Made by a program: the position numbers and the translations under genes
Shown here: in pieces, positions 35,774 through 43,751 of the stretch
Position numbering within the stretch: position 1 is the stretch's first letter
How the letters are laid out: every line of letters begins with the position of its first letter
The notes under the pieces: generated by a model
Seen by the model: only the letters and a program-made list of their open reading frames with translations
The model's database searches: none
What the model was told of the DNA's origin: nothing
Assembly: GCF_004795105.1 (NCBI RefSeq)
Contig: NZ_SSBL01000003.1
Location: 186,001-250,000, forward strand
Direction of reading: 5' to 3'
DNA from: Streptomyces sp. A0642
Lineage (GTDB): Bacteria; Actinomycetota; Actinomycetes; Streptomycetales; Streptomycetaceae
DNA length: 64,000 bases

Positions 35774-36805
35774 TCAGTCCTTCCGGAGGAGGGCGGCGGC
35801 ATTGCCGCCTCGGACGGCGTGGAGGTCGGCGTCGGAGAGCCGTGCGGCCCGCAGGTCGCCGACCGGGTCCGCGCTGCCCATGTCGAAGGGGAAGTCCGAG
35901 CCGAGGAGCACACGGTCGGCCCCGGCGACGCGGACCAGTTCCCGCAGCACGTGCGGGTCGTGCACGAGTGAGTCGAAGTACAGCCGCTTGAGGTAGCTGC
36001 TGGGCAGGTGGGCGCAGCCGGCCCCCGCGTCGGAGCGCGCGGACCAGGCGTGGTCGGAGCGTCCGATGTGGGTGGGCAGATAGCCGCCGCCGTGAGCGGC
36101 GAGCACCTTCAGCGCCGGATGGCGGTCGAGCACGCCCGAGAAGATGAGGTGGGAGAGCGCGACGGCGTTCTCGGTCGGCTGGCCGACGGTGTTGGACAGG
36201 TACCACCGGTCCAGCCGCTCGTCGAGCGTGCACCCGAAGGGGTGCAGGAACAGCACCGCGCCGCTCTCCTCCGCCCGGGCCCACAGCGGTTCGTACGCCG
36301 GGTCGGACAGCTCGCGCCCCGGCGCGTGGCTGGAGATCTCCACCCCCAGCAGCCCGCGCCCCAGGGCGTCGTCGAGGGCCTCGACGACCAGGTCGGGGTG
36401 CTGGAGAGGCACGAGTCCCAGCCCGCGCAGCCGTTCCGGAGCCGCCGCGCAGAGGGCCGCGGTGGCCTCGTTGGCCATCCGCCAGACCTTCTCGGCCGTC
36501 GCCTCGTCCGCCCAGTAGTGGTAGTGCGAGGGCGACGGGCTGACCAGCTGTACGTCGACACCCTGCCGGTCCATCGCCGCGAGCCGCACGGCTACGTCCG
36601 TCAGTGCCGGGATGCGCTCACGCACCATGGGCCCGCTCACCGCGAGGGCCTCGGCGCCGTTGCGCCGGGCGTCCAGGGCCCTGGCCTCGTCATGGCCGGG
36701 AAGACCGGCCACGAGGGCGTCGATCTCGGGCAGCAGGACGTGGGCGTGCACGTCGATGGTGGGGGCGGGGTGTGCGGCAGCTCCGGACGAGGGGAGGGCG
36801 GTCAC
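35774..36805 (-). CDS. Amidohydrolase 2 (ACMSD-like decarboxylase family)
   Basis: A 343-residue metal-dependent TIM barrel of the amidohydrolase-2 family, which includes aminocarboxymuconate-semialdehyde decarboxylase and resorcylate or carboxyvanillate decarboxylases. Metal ligands are seen in IDVHAHVLLPE, VLFLHPFGC, LAAHGGGYLPTHIGRSDH and LLGSDFPFDMG. Within an extradiol pathway it probably decarboxylates an aromatic or ring-cleavage intermediate. The start GTG 36805 overlaps the monooxygenase stop as GTGA, so the two proteins are translationally coupled. Whether it acts before or after ring opening cannot be told from the sequence. Confidence 0.92.
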   Translation of the reverse strand: MTALPSSGAAAHPAPTIDVHAHVLLPEIDALVAGLPGHDEARALDARRNGAEALAVSGPMVRERIPALTDVAVRLAAMDRQGVDVQLVSPSPSHYHYWADEATAEKVWRMANEATAALCAAAPERLRGLGLVPLQHPDLVVEALDDALGRGLLGVEISSHAPGRELSDPAYEPLWARAEESGAVLFLHPFGCTLDERLDRWYLSNTVGQPTENAVALSHLIFSGVLDRHPALKVLAAHGGGYLPTHIGRSDHAWSARSDAGAGCAHLPSSYLKRLYFDSLVHDPHVLRELVRVAGADRVLLGSDFPFDMGSADPVGDLRAARLSDADLHAVRGGNAAALLRKD

Positions 36806-37944
36806 GGCAGCTCCCGGAGCATCGTCATGGTGCGGCCCATCAGGCCGGGGACGTCCGCGTCGCGTACGCCGTCCAGCTGCCACTGGCCGATCTGGACGGA
36901 CGCCTCGACCACCGGGCGCACCCGCGCGATCCGTCGCTCGTAGTACGTCTGGAGCAGTGCGTCGTCCCAGGTGTCAGAACCGGTCAGCGACTGGGCGAGG
37001 ACCCAGGCGTCCTCCAGGGACAGGGCGGCCCCCTGGGCGAGCGTGGGCGGACAGCAGTGCGCCGCGTCGCCGACGAGCACGACCCGGCCGCGATGCCAGG
37101 ACCCCTCCACCAGCATCCGGTCGAACCAGGTGTAGTTGACCGCGGCCGGGTCCGTGATGTGCTCGGTGATCTCCGGCCAGAAGCCGCCGTACGCAGACGC
37201 CAGACGGCGCATCTCGTCGGCGTACGACTCCGGTGGGATCGAGGCGCGGTCGCGGTTGGCCTCCACGACGTAGGCGTACAGGGTGGTGTCGCTGGTAGGG
37301 CAGTACCCGGCGATGTACGCAGGTCCGCCGTAAGCCAGGTCGGTACGGGTCACGCCGGCCGGGCGGGGGGCGGCGATCCGCCAGATGGCCATGCCGGTCG
37401 GCTCGGGCTTCGCCGTGATGCCCAGCGACGCACGGGTGGTGGAGCCGAGCCCGTCGGCGGCGACGACCAGGTCGTAGCGGCCGTCGGAGCCGTCGCTGAA
37501 GCGGACGCGGACCCCGTCGGCGTCCTGGTCCAGGGCCTCGGCCGTGACACCCAGGCGGACGCCGGCACCACTGGCGCGCACGGCGTCGATCAGGATGCGC
37601 TGGAGCTGGGGCCTCTGCATGCCGACGGTGGCGGGGAGGTCGTCACCGCCGCTGCGAACGTCGTCCTGTACATGCAGGACGGTCCCGTCGGGGGCGGTGA
37701 TGCCGACCGAGCCGAAGCCGTAACCGGACGCCTCGACCTGCTCCCACACACCCAGCTCGCGCAGCACGCGCAGGGCGTTGCCCTGCAGGGTGATCCCCGA
37801 GCCGGCGGTGGCGTTCCAGTCCTCCCTCGCCTCGACCAGGTGCACCTCGACACCGGCGCGCCGCAGCAGGAGCGTGAGGGCGTTACCGGCCGCGCCGCCG
37901 CCGATCACCAGGACCCTGCGGCCCTTGTTGGGGGCTTCATTCAT
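36802..37944 (-). CDS. FAD-dependent aromatic monooxygenase
   Basis: A 380-residue class A flavoprotein monooxygenase. The FAD dinucleotide motif is VLVIGGGAAGNALTLLLRRA, the DG motif is DLVVAADGLGSTTR, and the GD motif is VVLVGDAAHCCPPTLAQGAA. It is in the salicylate/6-hydroxynicotinate hydroxylase group and should hydroxylate an aromatic substrate with NAD(P)H and O2, producing the catechol for the adjacent dioxygenase. The start ATG 37944 follows GGGAG. It lies 24 bases after the cyclase stop in the leftward operon. Confidence 0.93.
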   Translation of the reverse strand: MNEAPNKGRRVLVIGGGAAGNALTLLLRRAGVEVHLVEAREDWNATAGSGITLQGNALRVLRELGVWEQVEASGYGFGSVGITAPDGTVLHVQDDVRSGGDDLPATVGMQRPQLQRILIDAVRASGAGVRLGVTAEALDQDADGVRVRFSDGSDGRYDLVVAADGLGSTTRASLGITAKPEPTGMAIWRIAAPRPAGVTRTDLAYGGPAYIAGYCPTSDTTLYAYVVEANRDRASIPPESYADEMRRLASAYGGFWPEITEHITDPAAVNYTWFDRMLVEGSWHRGRVVLVGDAAHCCPPTLAQGAALSLEDAWVLAQSLTGSDTWDDALLQTYYERRIARVRPVVEASVQIGQWQLDGVRDADVPGLMGRTMTMLRELP

Positions 37945-37967
37945 CGGGAACTCCCTTGTTCCTGGGT

Positions 37968-38930
37968 TTACTTGACGGCGATCGGGTTGACGGGGGAGCC
38001 GACGGCGCCGGTGATGGGAAGAGGTGCGGCGGTGAGCCAGAACTCGTACACGCCGTCGTCGGCGCAGTCCTCGCCGAGGGCGTCCAGGTCCCACATCTCA
38101 CCGATCAGCAGACCGATGTGGGGGATGGCGACCTGATGCAACGGCTGGAAGGCGTGCTCGAACTCGTTGGGCCGGACCTCGAAGCCCCAGGTGTCGGTGG
38201 CGAGGGCGGCGATCTCGGTGCCGTGCAGCCAGCTCGCGGTGGTGAACGACAGCCCGGGGGCGGGGCCGCCGGCGTAGTCGCCCCAGCCGTCGCGGCGGAC
38301 CCGGCTGAGCTGTCCGGTGCGGACGAGGACGATGTCGCCGCGTCCGACGGCCACCCCCTGGGCGTCGGCGGTCGCCCTCAGGTGTTCCTCGGTGATCGCG
38401 AAACCGTCGGGAAGCTCGCCTCCGTCGCCGATGCGGCGGCCCACGTCCAGCAGCACGCCGCGCCCGGCGACGTGCGGGGCCATGTGCTCGATGCCGGTGA
38501 CCAGGTCTCCCTCGGACGTGACGACCTGGCCGGCCGGCCGGCCGTTCCACGCCTTGCCGTGGTCGAAGATGTGGCCGAGCCCGCCCCACTGCGTGGAGCA
38601 CTGCAACGGCATCGTGATCACGTCGTCGGCGCCGCCGATGCCGTGCGGGAAGCCCTGGAGTCCGAGAGCCGCGTCGGTGCCGGTGTCGAGCATGGTGTGC
38701 ACCGGGTTGGTGCGACGACGCCAGCCCTTCTGCGGCCCGTCCATGTCGAACCGCTGGGAGAGGGAGAAACTGGCGCCCCGCCGGACGAGAGCCGCGGCTT
38801 CGCGGCGCTTCGCCCCGTCCAGGTAGTTGAGCGTGCCCAGCACGTCGTCCTCGCCCCAGCGGCCCCAGTTGGAACACGCCTTCGCGGCGCGGGCGATGGA
38901 CCCCTCGGGGTCGTGGCGGTCGAAGATCAC
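37968..38930 (-). CDS. Cyclase family protein (kynurenine formamidase-like hydrolase)
   Basis: A 320-residue protein of the cyclase/kynurenine formamidase-like family. The region usually carrying the metal-binding pattern (TQ-x-DG-x-x-H) here reads CSTQWGGLGHIFDHG, with Gly where Asp is often seen. Other typical pieces are RGVLLDVGRRIGDGG, GDIVLVRTGQLSR, SWLHGTEIAALATDTWGFEV and PLHQVAIPHIGLLIGE. Members hydrolyse amides, lactones or cyclic intermediates. The start GTG 38930 overlaps the second FAH stop as GTGA. Within the cluster it may open a lactone or hydrolyse an amide of the growth substrate. Confidence 0.87.
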   Translation of the reverse strand: MIFDRHDPEGSIARAAKACSNWGRWGEDDVLGTLNYLDGAKRREAAALVRRGASFSLSQRFDMDGPQKGWRRRTNPVHTMLDTGTDAALGLQGFPHGIGGADDVITMPLQCSTQWGGLGHIFDHGKAWNGRPAGQVVTSEGDLVTGIEHMAPHVAGRGVLLDVGRRIGDGGELPDGFAITEEHLRATADAQGVAVGRGDIVLVRTGQLSRVRRDGWGDYAGGPAPGLSFTTASWLHGTEIAALATDTWGFEVRPNEFEHAFQPLHQVAIPHIGLLIGEMWDLDALGEDCADDGVYEFWLTAAPLPITGAVGSPVNPIAVK

Positions 38931-39922
38931 GACGCGTCCTCCGCGATACAGCGCGTGCGCTGGGCGCCGAGACCGGTGACGGAACCGTCCATGACGTCAC
39001 CGTCGCGCAGCAGCCTGCCCCAGTGCATGCCGTTGCCGGCCGGGGACCCGGTCAGGACGAGATCGCCCGGAAGCAGCCGGGCGCTCTGCGAGGCGTACGA
39101 CACCATGCGGGCCACATCGAAGATCATGTCCTTCGTTGACTCGTCCTGCATGGTCTCGCCGTTCAGCTTCAGCACGAGGCGCAGATCGCCGGTGTGCGCC
39201 ACCGACGCGGCGGGCACGATCCAGGGGCCGAGCGGAGTGAAGCCGGGCGCGTTCTTGCTGCGCAGCCAGTCCGTACCGATCTGCGGCATGTCCCGGCGGA
39301 AGACCGTGGCACGGTCCGTCAGGTCGTTGGCGATCGTGTACCCGGCGACGTACTCCAGCGCCTCCTCCGCCGGGACGCGGTGCGCGGGACGGCCGATGAC
39401 CGCCGTCAGCTCCAGCTCCCAGTCGGGCTTCGCGGCCCACGCGGGGAGCACGACGTCGTCGTAGGGTCCGGTGATCGCGCTCGGCAGGCCGATGAACACG
39501 TACGGCAGGTCCTCCGCCGCCCGGCGGTCCATGATCTCCGCGGCCTCGGCGCGCCGTTCCTCCTCGGGCCGGTCGTCGCCGGGGGCCCGGTGCGCGACAT
39601 GCAGGTCGATGACGTGCTGACGGTAGTTGGCGCCGGACTGGAACACCTGGCGCGGCTCGACCGGCGCGTGCACCCGGAAGTCCGCCAGGGGCCTGCGCTC
39701 CCGGCCGTCGTCGGCGGCCAGCCCGGCCAGCCGGGGAGCCGCGGAGTCCCAGACCTCCAGCAGACCGCGGACGGTCAGACGCGGATCGGCGAAGGGCACG
39801 CGCAGGTCGAGTACCCGGGCGTCCGCCGTGACGAGCGCGGGAAATCGCGGTCCGTCCGGTTCCGACAGTGTGGCGAGGGCGAACGGTCCGGCGAACAGCG
39901 CGGACGCGGATTCAGGTTTCAC
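38927..39922 (-). CDS. Fumarylacetoacetate hydrolase (FAH) family protein, first gene of the aromatic operon
   Basis: A 331-residue FAH-family protein. Typical segments are PRQVFQSGANYRQHVIDLHV, the metal-binding DWELELTAVIGRPAHRV, YTIANDLTDRATVFRRDMP, FTPLGPWIVPA and PGDLVLTGSPAGNG. It should hydrolyse or hydrate an acylpyruvate-type ring-cleavage product. I chose GTG 39922, eight bases after AGGAGG; TTG 39928 lies too close to it. It is the first gene of the leftward operon and lies opposite the LysR gene. It is only distantly similar to the FAH gene at the other end of the operon, so the two probably act at different steps. Confidence 0.9.
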   Translation of the reverse strand: MKPESASALFAGPFALATLSEPDGPRFPALVTADARVLDLRVPFADPRLTVRGLLEVWDSAAPRLAGLAADDGRERRPLADFRVHAPVEPRQVFQSGANYRQHVIDLHVAHRAPGDDRPEEERRAEAAEIMDRRAAEDLPYVFIGLPSAITGPYDDVVLPAWAAKPDWELELTAVIGRPAHRVPAEEALEYVAGYTIANDLTDRATVFRRDMPQIGTDWLRSKNAPGFTPLGPWIVPAASVAHTGDLRLVLKLNGETMQDESTKDMIFDVARMVSYASQSARLLPGDLVLTGSPAGNGMHWGRLLRDGDVMDGSVTGLGAQRTRCIAEDAS

Positions 39923-39990
39923 GAACAAGTCCTCCTGATTGCGATGCGACTAATCTGGACCCGCCACCGGGGATCAGGGAAATCGATTCT

Positions 39991-40009
39991 ATGGATGACC
40001 GGCATCCAT
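39991..40009. promoter_or_regulatory. LysR-type operator between the aromatic operon and its regulator
   Basis: ATGGATG-ACCGG-CATCCAT is a perfect 7-base inverted repeat with a 5-base spacer. It lies between the divergent FAH and LysR start codons. Its dyad symmetry in the shared promoter region is what a LysR regulator would recognise. Confidence 0.7.
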
Positions 40010-40056
40010 GCCGTTTATTCCTCCCTGGTGGGAGTCCTACCGCAAGGGGAAGCCCC

Positions 40057-40986
40057 GTGAATCTCGCCCGCCTCGACCTCAACCTCGTCGTCGCCCTGCG
40101 CGCTCTGCTGGAGGAGCGCAACGTCACCCGGGCGGGTCAGCGCGTCGGGCTCAGCCAGCCCGCGATGAGCGCCGCCCTGGCCCGGCTGCGCCGGCACTTC
40201 GACGACGAACTGCTGGCCCGCGTGGGCGGCCACTACGAGCTCACCGCGCTGGGCCAGGTGCTGCTCCACCGCACCGCGACCGCATACGAAGTCGTGGAGC
40301 GCCTCTTCTCCAGTCAGGCGACGTTCGATCCGGGCAGCGAGACGCGGGAGTTCAAGATCGTGGCGTCCGACTACGCCGTCGCCGTGTTCGGCACCGAACT
40401 CGCCAAGGTGGTGCACGAGGAGGCTCCCGGCATCCGGCTGCGGTTCGCCCAGACACCGCCGACCGTCGTCGACGACACCGCCACCCTGCTGAGCACCACC
40501 GACGGACTCCTCATGCCGCACGGAGTCATCAGCGGCTTTCCCGCCACCGACCTCTACGAGGACCGCTGGGTCTTCCTCGTCGCCGACGACCACCCGAGCG
40601 TCGCCGGCCGGCTGACCCGGGAGGACCTCGGGCGGCTGCCCTGGGTCACCTACCAGCGGACCTACGACGCCCCGGCGGTCCGCCAGCTCGGCATGCTCGG
40701 GATCGAACCGCGGGTGGAGGTCTCCGTCGACAGCTTCCACCTGCTGCCGCTGCTGGTGCAGGGCACGCAGCGCATCGCCCTCGTCCAGGCGCGCCTCGCC
40801 CGGCTGTTCGCCCCGCTCGCCGCCGTGAGGGTCATCGAGCCGCCGTACGAGGCGGTCCCGCTGCGGGAGGCGCTCTGGTGGCACCCCGTGCACACGCACG
40901 ACGCGGCCCACATCTGGCTGCGCGAGACGGCTGCCCGGGTGGGCCGCCGCATGGCGGGAGGCCCCGCGGACGAGGCCGGGTTCTGA
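40057..40986 (+). CDS. LysR-family regulator of the aromatic cluster
   Basis: A 309-residue LysR regulator. The N-terminal winged helix (about 1-65) is LARLDLNLVVALRALLEERN, VTRAGQRVGLSQPAMSAALA and RLRRHFDDELLARVG. The C-terminal periplasmic-binding-like effector domain includes EFKIVASDYAVAV and WVFLVADDHPSVA. It resembles the NodD/LinR/PcpR-like branch that controls aromatic degradation. The start GTG 40057 follows AAGGGGA; longer frames overlap the operator. It is divergent from the aromatic operon and probably activates it in response to the pathway substrate or an intermediate. Confidence 0.93.
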   Translation: MNLARLDLNLVVALRALLEERNVTRAGQRVGLSQPAMSAALARLRRHFDDELLARVGGHYELTALGQVLLHRTATAYEVVERLFSSQATFDPGSETREFKIVASDYAVAVFGTELAKVVHEEAPGIRLRFAQTPPTVVDDTATLLSTTDGLLMPHGVISGFPATDLYEDRWVFLVADDHPSVAGRLTREDLGRLPWVTYQRTYDAPAVRQLGMLGIEPRVEVSVDSFHLLPLLVQGTQRIALVQARLARLFAPLAAVRVIEPPYEAVPLREALWWHPVHTHDAAHIWLRETAARVGRRMAGGPADEAGF

Positions 40987-41134
40987 GGAGCGGGCCTGCG
41001 GATCGGCACCGTCCGCACGGCACCGCTGCTCGCCGGCGTCCGCCGGGTGGAGGGCAATTCCCCTCTTCCGGGAGGGCTCCACGCCGAAGTTCCGTACGCT
41101 GCTGAAGTCGGCGAGGTCACGGAGGGGGACCCAC

Positions 41135-42418
41135 ATGTCGTTGCGCAAGGGCGCCAACACACCGGTGGCGACTGCCCGCTTGCGGGTGGAGCTCGGATGG
41201 CGCGAAGGTCCCGGAGCCCTCGATGTGGACGTGTCGGCGCTCCTGCTGACGGCAGCCGGCAAGGTCCGCTCGGACGACGACTTCGTCTTCTACAACCAGC
41301 CCGTCCACCCCAGCGGCGCCGTACGCCATGAAGGCAGACGCCAGGACGGCGGCGGCGCGGTCGAGACGATCGGCGTGGCGCTGCCGGAGGTGGAGCAGGA
41401 GATCGGGACCGTGGTGATCGCGGCCTCCACGGACGGTACCTTCGGCCAGGTGGCCGGACTGTTCGTGCGCGTGCTCGACGCGGTGAGCGGTGCGGAGGCG
41501 GCGCGGTTCGACGCCACGGACGCCACGACGGAGACCGCGTTCGTGCTCGGGGAGCTGTACCGGCGGGCGGGGGCCTGGAAGTTCCGCGCGGTGGGCCAGG
41601 GATACGACTCCGGCCTGGCGGGGCTCGCCACCGACTTCGGGATCAGCGTCGACGAGCCCGCCCCGGCCCCGCCGCGGCCTTCCGCGCCTCTTCCGCAGCC
41701 CGCGCGGATTTCTCCGGCTCCCCAGCCCGTGCCGCACGCGCCGCTACCCCCGGCTCCGCAGCCCGTCCCCGCTCAGCCGGTGCGCCTGTCGAAGATCACA
41801 TTGACGAAGGCCTCGCCTTCGGTGTCGCTGACGAAGCAGGGTGCGACCTCGGGAGCCATGCGGGTCAACCTCTCGTGGAGCGCGAGACGGCCACCCCGAG
41901 GCTGGATGAGGAAGGGGCCGGAGGCCGTACGGCTGGAGGACGTCGACCTCGACCTCTCCTGCCTGTGGGAGCTGCGGAACGGAGCGACGGGGATCGTCCA
42001 CCCGATCAACAACCAGTTCGGGGCGTTCGGGCAGGAGCCCTACGTCGAACTGGACCAGGACGACCGGACCGGCACGAGCGAGACCGGCGAGAACCTGATG
42101 ATCAACCTCGATCACGCCGCCGACATCAAGCGCCTGCTGGTGTTCGTGGTCATCTATTCCGGGGCGTCGAGTTTCGCCGGACTGCACGGAGTCGCCACGC
42201 TCTATCCGCCCGCCGGCCCGCCCATCGAGGTGCTCCTGGACGAGTGCACCGTTCCCTCGCAGGTGGCCGCGATCGCGCTGATCGAGAACGTCGGCGGGGA
42301 ACTGATCGTCCGCCGGGAAGCGAAGTACCTGCTGCCGCCGCCCGGCATCTTCAAGCAGCAGGCCGCGGACCTGGAGTACGGCTGGGGGCTGTCGTGGCAG
42401 GGGGCCAGTAAGGACTGA
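41135..42418 (+). CDS. Tandem TerD-domain protein (tellurium resistance/stress family)
   Basis: A 427-residue protein with two TerD-like domains joined by a Pro/Ala-rich linker (about 175-225). Domain one starts SLRKGANTPVATARLRVELG and carries the Ca-binding-type DDDFVFYNQP and the terminal FVLGELYRRAGAWKFRAVGQ. Domain two (about 230-427) includes LTKASPSVSLTKQGATSG, LEDVDLDLSCLWELRNG and GVATLYPPAGPP. TerD-family proteins bind calcium and appear in stress and phage-resistance loci. It stands alone without other ter genes. The start ATG 41135 follows GGAGGGGG. A terminator-like hairpin follows. Confidence 0.9.
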   Translation: MSLRKGANTPVATARLRVELGWREGPGALDVDVSALLLTAAGKVRSDDDFVFYNQPVHPSGAVRHEGRRQDGGGAVETIGVALPEVEQEIGTVVIAASTDGTFGQVAGLFVRVLDAVSGAEAARFDATDATTETAFVLGELYRRAGAWKFRAVGQGYDSGLAGLATDFGISVDEPAPAPPRPSAPLPQPARISPAPQPVPHAPLPPAPQPVPAQPVRLSKITLTKASPSVSLTKQGATSGAMRVNLSWSARRPPRGWMRKGPEAVRLEDVDLDLSCLWELRNGATGIVHPINNQFGAFGQEPYVELDQDDRTGTSETGENLMINLDHAADIKRLLVFVVIYSGASSFAGLHGVATLYPPAGPPIEVLLDECTVPSQVAAIALIENVGGELIVRREAKYLLPPPGIFKQQAADLEYGWGLSWQGASKD

Positions 42419-42420
42419 CC

Positions 42421-42460
42421 GGCCGCGAACCGGCCCCGGTCAGGGGACCGGCCCGCGGCC
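42421..42460. terminator. Hairpin between convergent TerD and DinB genes
   Basis: GGCCGCG (42421-42427) pairs with CGCGGCC (42454-42460), and an inner CCGG pairs with CCGG, with GC-rich sequence between. It fills the whole gap between two convergent genes. Confidence 0.5.
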
Positions 42461-42462
42461 CC

Positions 42463-43038
42463 TCACTGCCCCACCCGCCCGTCGACGCACTCGCGCAGCA
42501 GGTCGGCGTGCCCGCAGTGCCGGGCGTACTCGTCGATCCTGTGCACCATCAGCTCCCGCACCGCGATGCCCTCCTTCCCCAGGCGCTCGCCCAGATCGGG
42601 ATGCTTGGACAATGCCGCGTCCAACTCGGCCTGCTCACGTGCCAGATCCGCGTACGCGGCGTCGACCAGGGCCTGGTCGGGGGCGGCCCCGTCGAAGTCC
42701 GCGTCCCTGCCGCCGTACAGCTTCGGCAGCGGATCGGAGTCACTGATCCAGTTGCGCCAGTCGCGCTCCACCTCGGCAAGGTGGCGGAGCAGTCCGAGCA
42801 GCGACATCGTGGAGGGCGGAACGGACCGGCGGGCCAGTTGCTCCGCGTCCAGGCCCTCGCACTTCATCCGCAGCGTGAGGCGGTAGTCCCGCAGGAAGTC
42901 CTGCAACGTCGCGAGTTCCCCCTCCGGCCCGTCCCCGCCGCCGTTGCTGTTGCGGGGATCGTCGTCCGGGTCCGCCCACATGTCGGGGTAGACGGTGGCC
43001 CGGGTCCATCGTGCGGGTTGCTCGCTCATGCGCGCCAT
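42463..43038 (-). CDS. DinB / DUF664-family protein
   Basis: A 191-residue DinB-superfamily protein close to the DUF664 branch. It contains LQDFLRDYRLTLRMKCEGLD, the first predicted ligand in LLGLLRHLAEVERDW, and the C-terminal ELMVHRIDEYARHCGHADLL with the remaining His residues. It is not closely similar to the DinB protein encoded near 9 kb, though both share the HGGHAD/HCGHAD motif. The start ATG 43038 follows GGGGA. Palindromic operators at 43079-43117 lie between it and a divergent TetR gene, so it may be controlled by that repressor. Confidence 0.87.
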   Translation of the reverse strand: MARMSEQPARWTRATVYPDMWADPDDDPRNSNGGGDGPEGELATLQDFLRDYRLTLRMKCEGLDAEQLARRSVPPSTMSLLGLLRHLAEVERDWRNWISDSDPLPKLYGGRDADFDGAAPDQALVDAAYADLAREQAELDAALSKHPDLGERLGKEGIAVRELMVHRIDEYARHCGHADLLRECVDGRVGQ

Positions 43039-43078
43039 GGTCGTTCCCCAACGCCGTGCGCCGCCACCGGTTTTCGAC

Positions 43079-43117
43079 GTAGACAGTGTCTACAGCTCTC
43101 TGGTAGACACTGTCTAT
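43079..43117. promoter_or_regulatory. Tandem TetR operators GTAGACA-N-TGTCTAC overlapping the tetR start
   Basis: GTAGACAGTGTCTAC (43079-43093) is a perfect palindrome around one central base. GTAGACACTGTCTAT (43103-43117) is a second copy with one asymmetry. The centres are 24 bases apart. The second copy includes the tetR start codon, so binding would block both transcription and initiation. Confidence 0.85.
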
Positions 43118-43751
43118 GGAGCTCGGGAACTCACTGCGTGAACGACTGGTCGACGTAGGCGTGGACCTCGTCATGACCGACGGAACGGCTTCGCTCGGGC
43201 TGCGCGAGATCGCCCGTCACGCGGGGGTCTCCCACGGGGCGCCGCGCCGGTACTTCCCCACCCGTCACGCCCTGCTGTCCGCGATCGCCCGACGGGGCTT
43301 CGCGGACCTCGGCTCCCGGTTCGAGGCGGCGACGGACGAGGACGCATCGCCGCGCGACCGCCTGGAGACGCTCGCGCGGACCTACCTCCGCTACGCGTGG
43401 GAGCACCGCGGCATGTTCGAGCTGATGTTCCGTCATGACCTGTTGAACAGCGAGGAACAGCCGTCGGAGCACCCTCCCCTGCGCGAGGCGACGCTCCCGC
43501 TCTTCGCTCACCTCGTCGACCTGGTGACGCGTCATGCGGCGGAACGCCCGGCGGCCGTGTCCTCCGCGCCGCCGGCCGTCGTCGCCGCTGCCCTGTGGTC
43601 CAACCTGCACGGAGCCGCCCAGCTACGGGCGTGGGGCAGTCTGCAACTCGTCCTGGGAGCCGCCCCCTTGGAGACTTCCGCGGCCGACGACCCGCTCGAC
43701 CGGCTCCTGGCGGCGGTGCTCGACGCCCACCTCGGTCCGGTGAGCGAGTGA
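43116..43751 (+). CDS. TetR-family repressor
   Basis: A 211-residue TetR regulator. The N-terminal helix-turn-helix is LRERLVDVGVDLVMTDGTAS, then LGLREIARHAGVSHGAPRRY and FPTRHALLSAIARRG. The C-terminal domain is of the common TetR_C_33-like type (AWEHRGMFELMFRHDLLN, AAALWSNLHGAAQLRAWG). The start ATG 43116 lies within an operator and has no upstream Shine-Dalgarno, so the mRNA may be leaderless. It is coupled to the following MFS exporter by a GTGA overlap, a standard repressor-exporter pair. It probably responds to a drug-like molecule and may also control the divergent DinB gene. Confidence 0.93.
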   Translation: MELGNSLRERLVDVGVDLVMTDGTASLGLREIARHAGVSHGAPRRYFPTRHALLSAIARRGFADLGSRFEAATDEDASPRDRLETLARTYLRYAWEHRGMFELMFRHDLLNSEEQPSEHPPLREATLPLFAHLVDLVTRHAAERPAAVSSAPPAVVAAALWSNLHGAAQLRAWGSLQLVLGAAPLETSAADDPLDRLLAAVLDAHLGPVSE

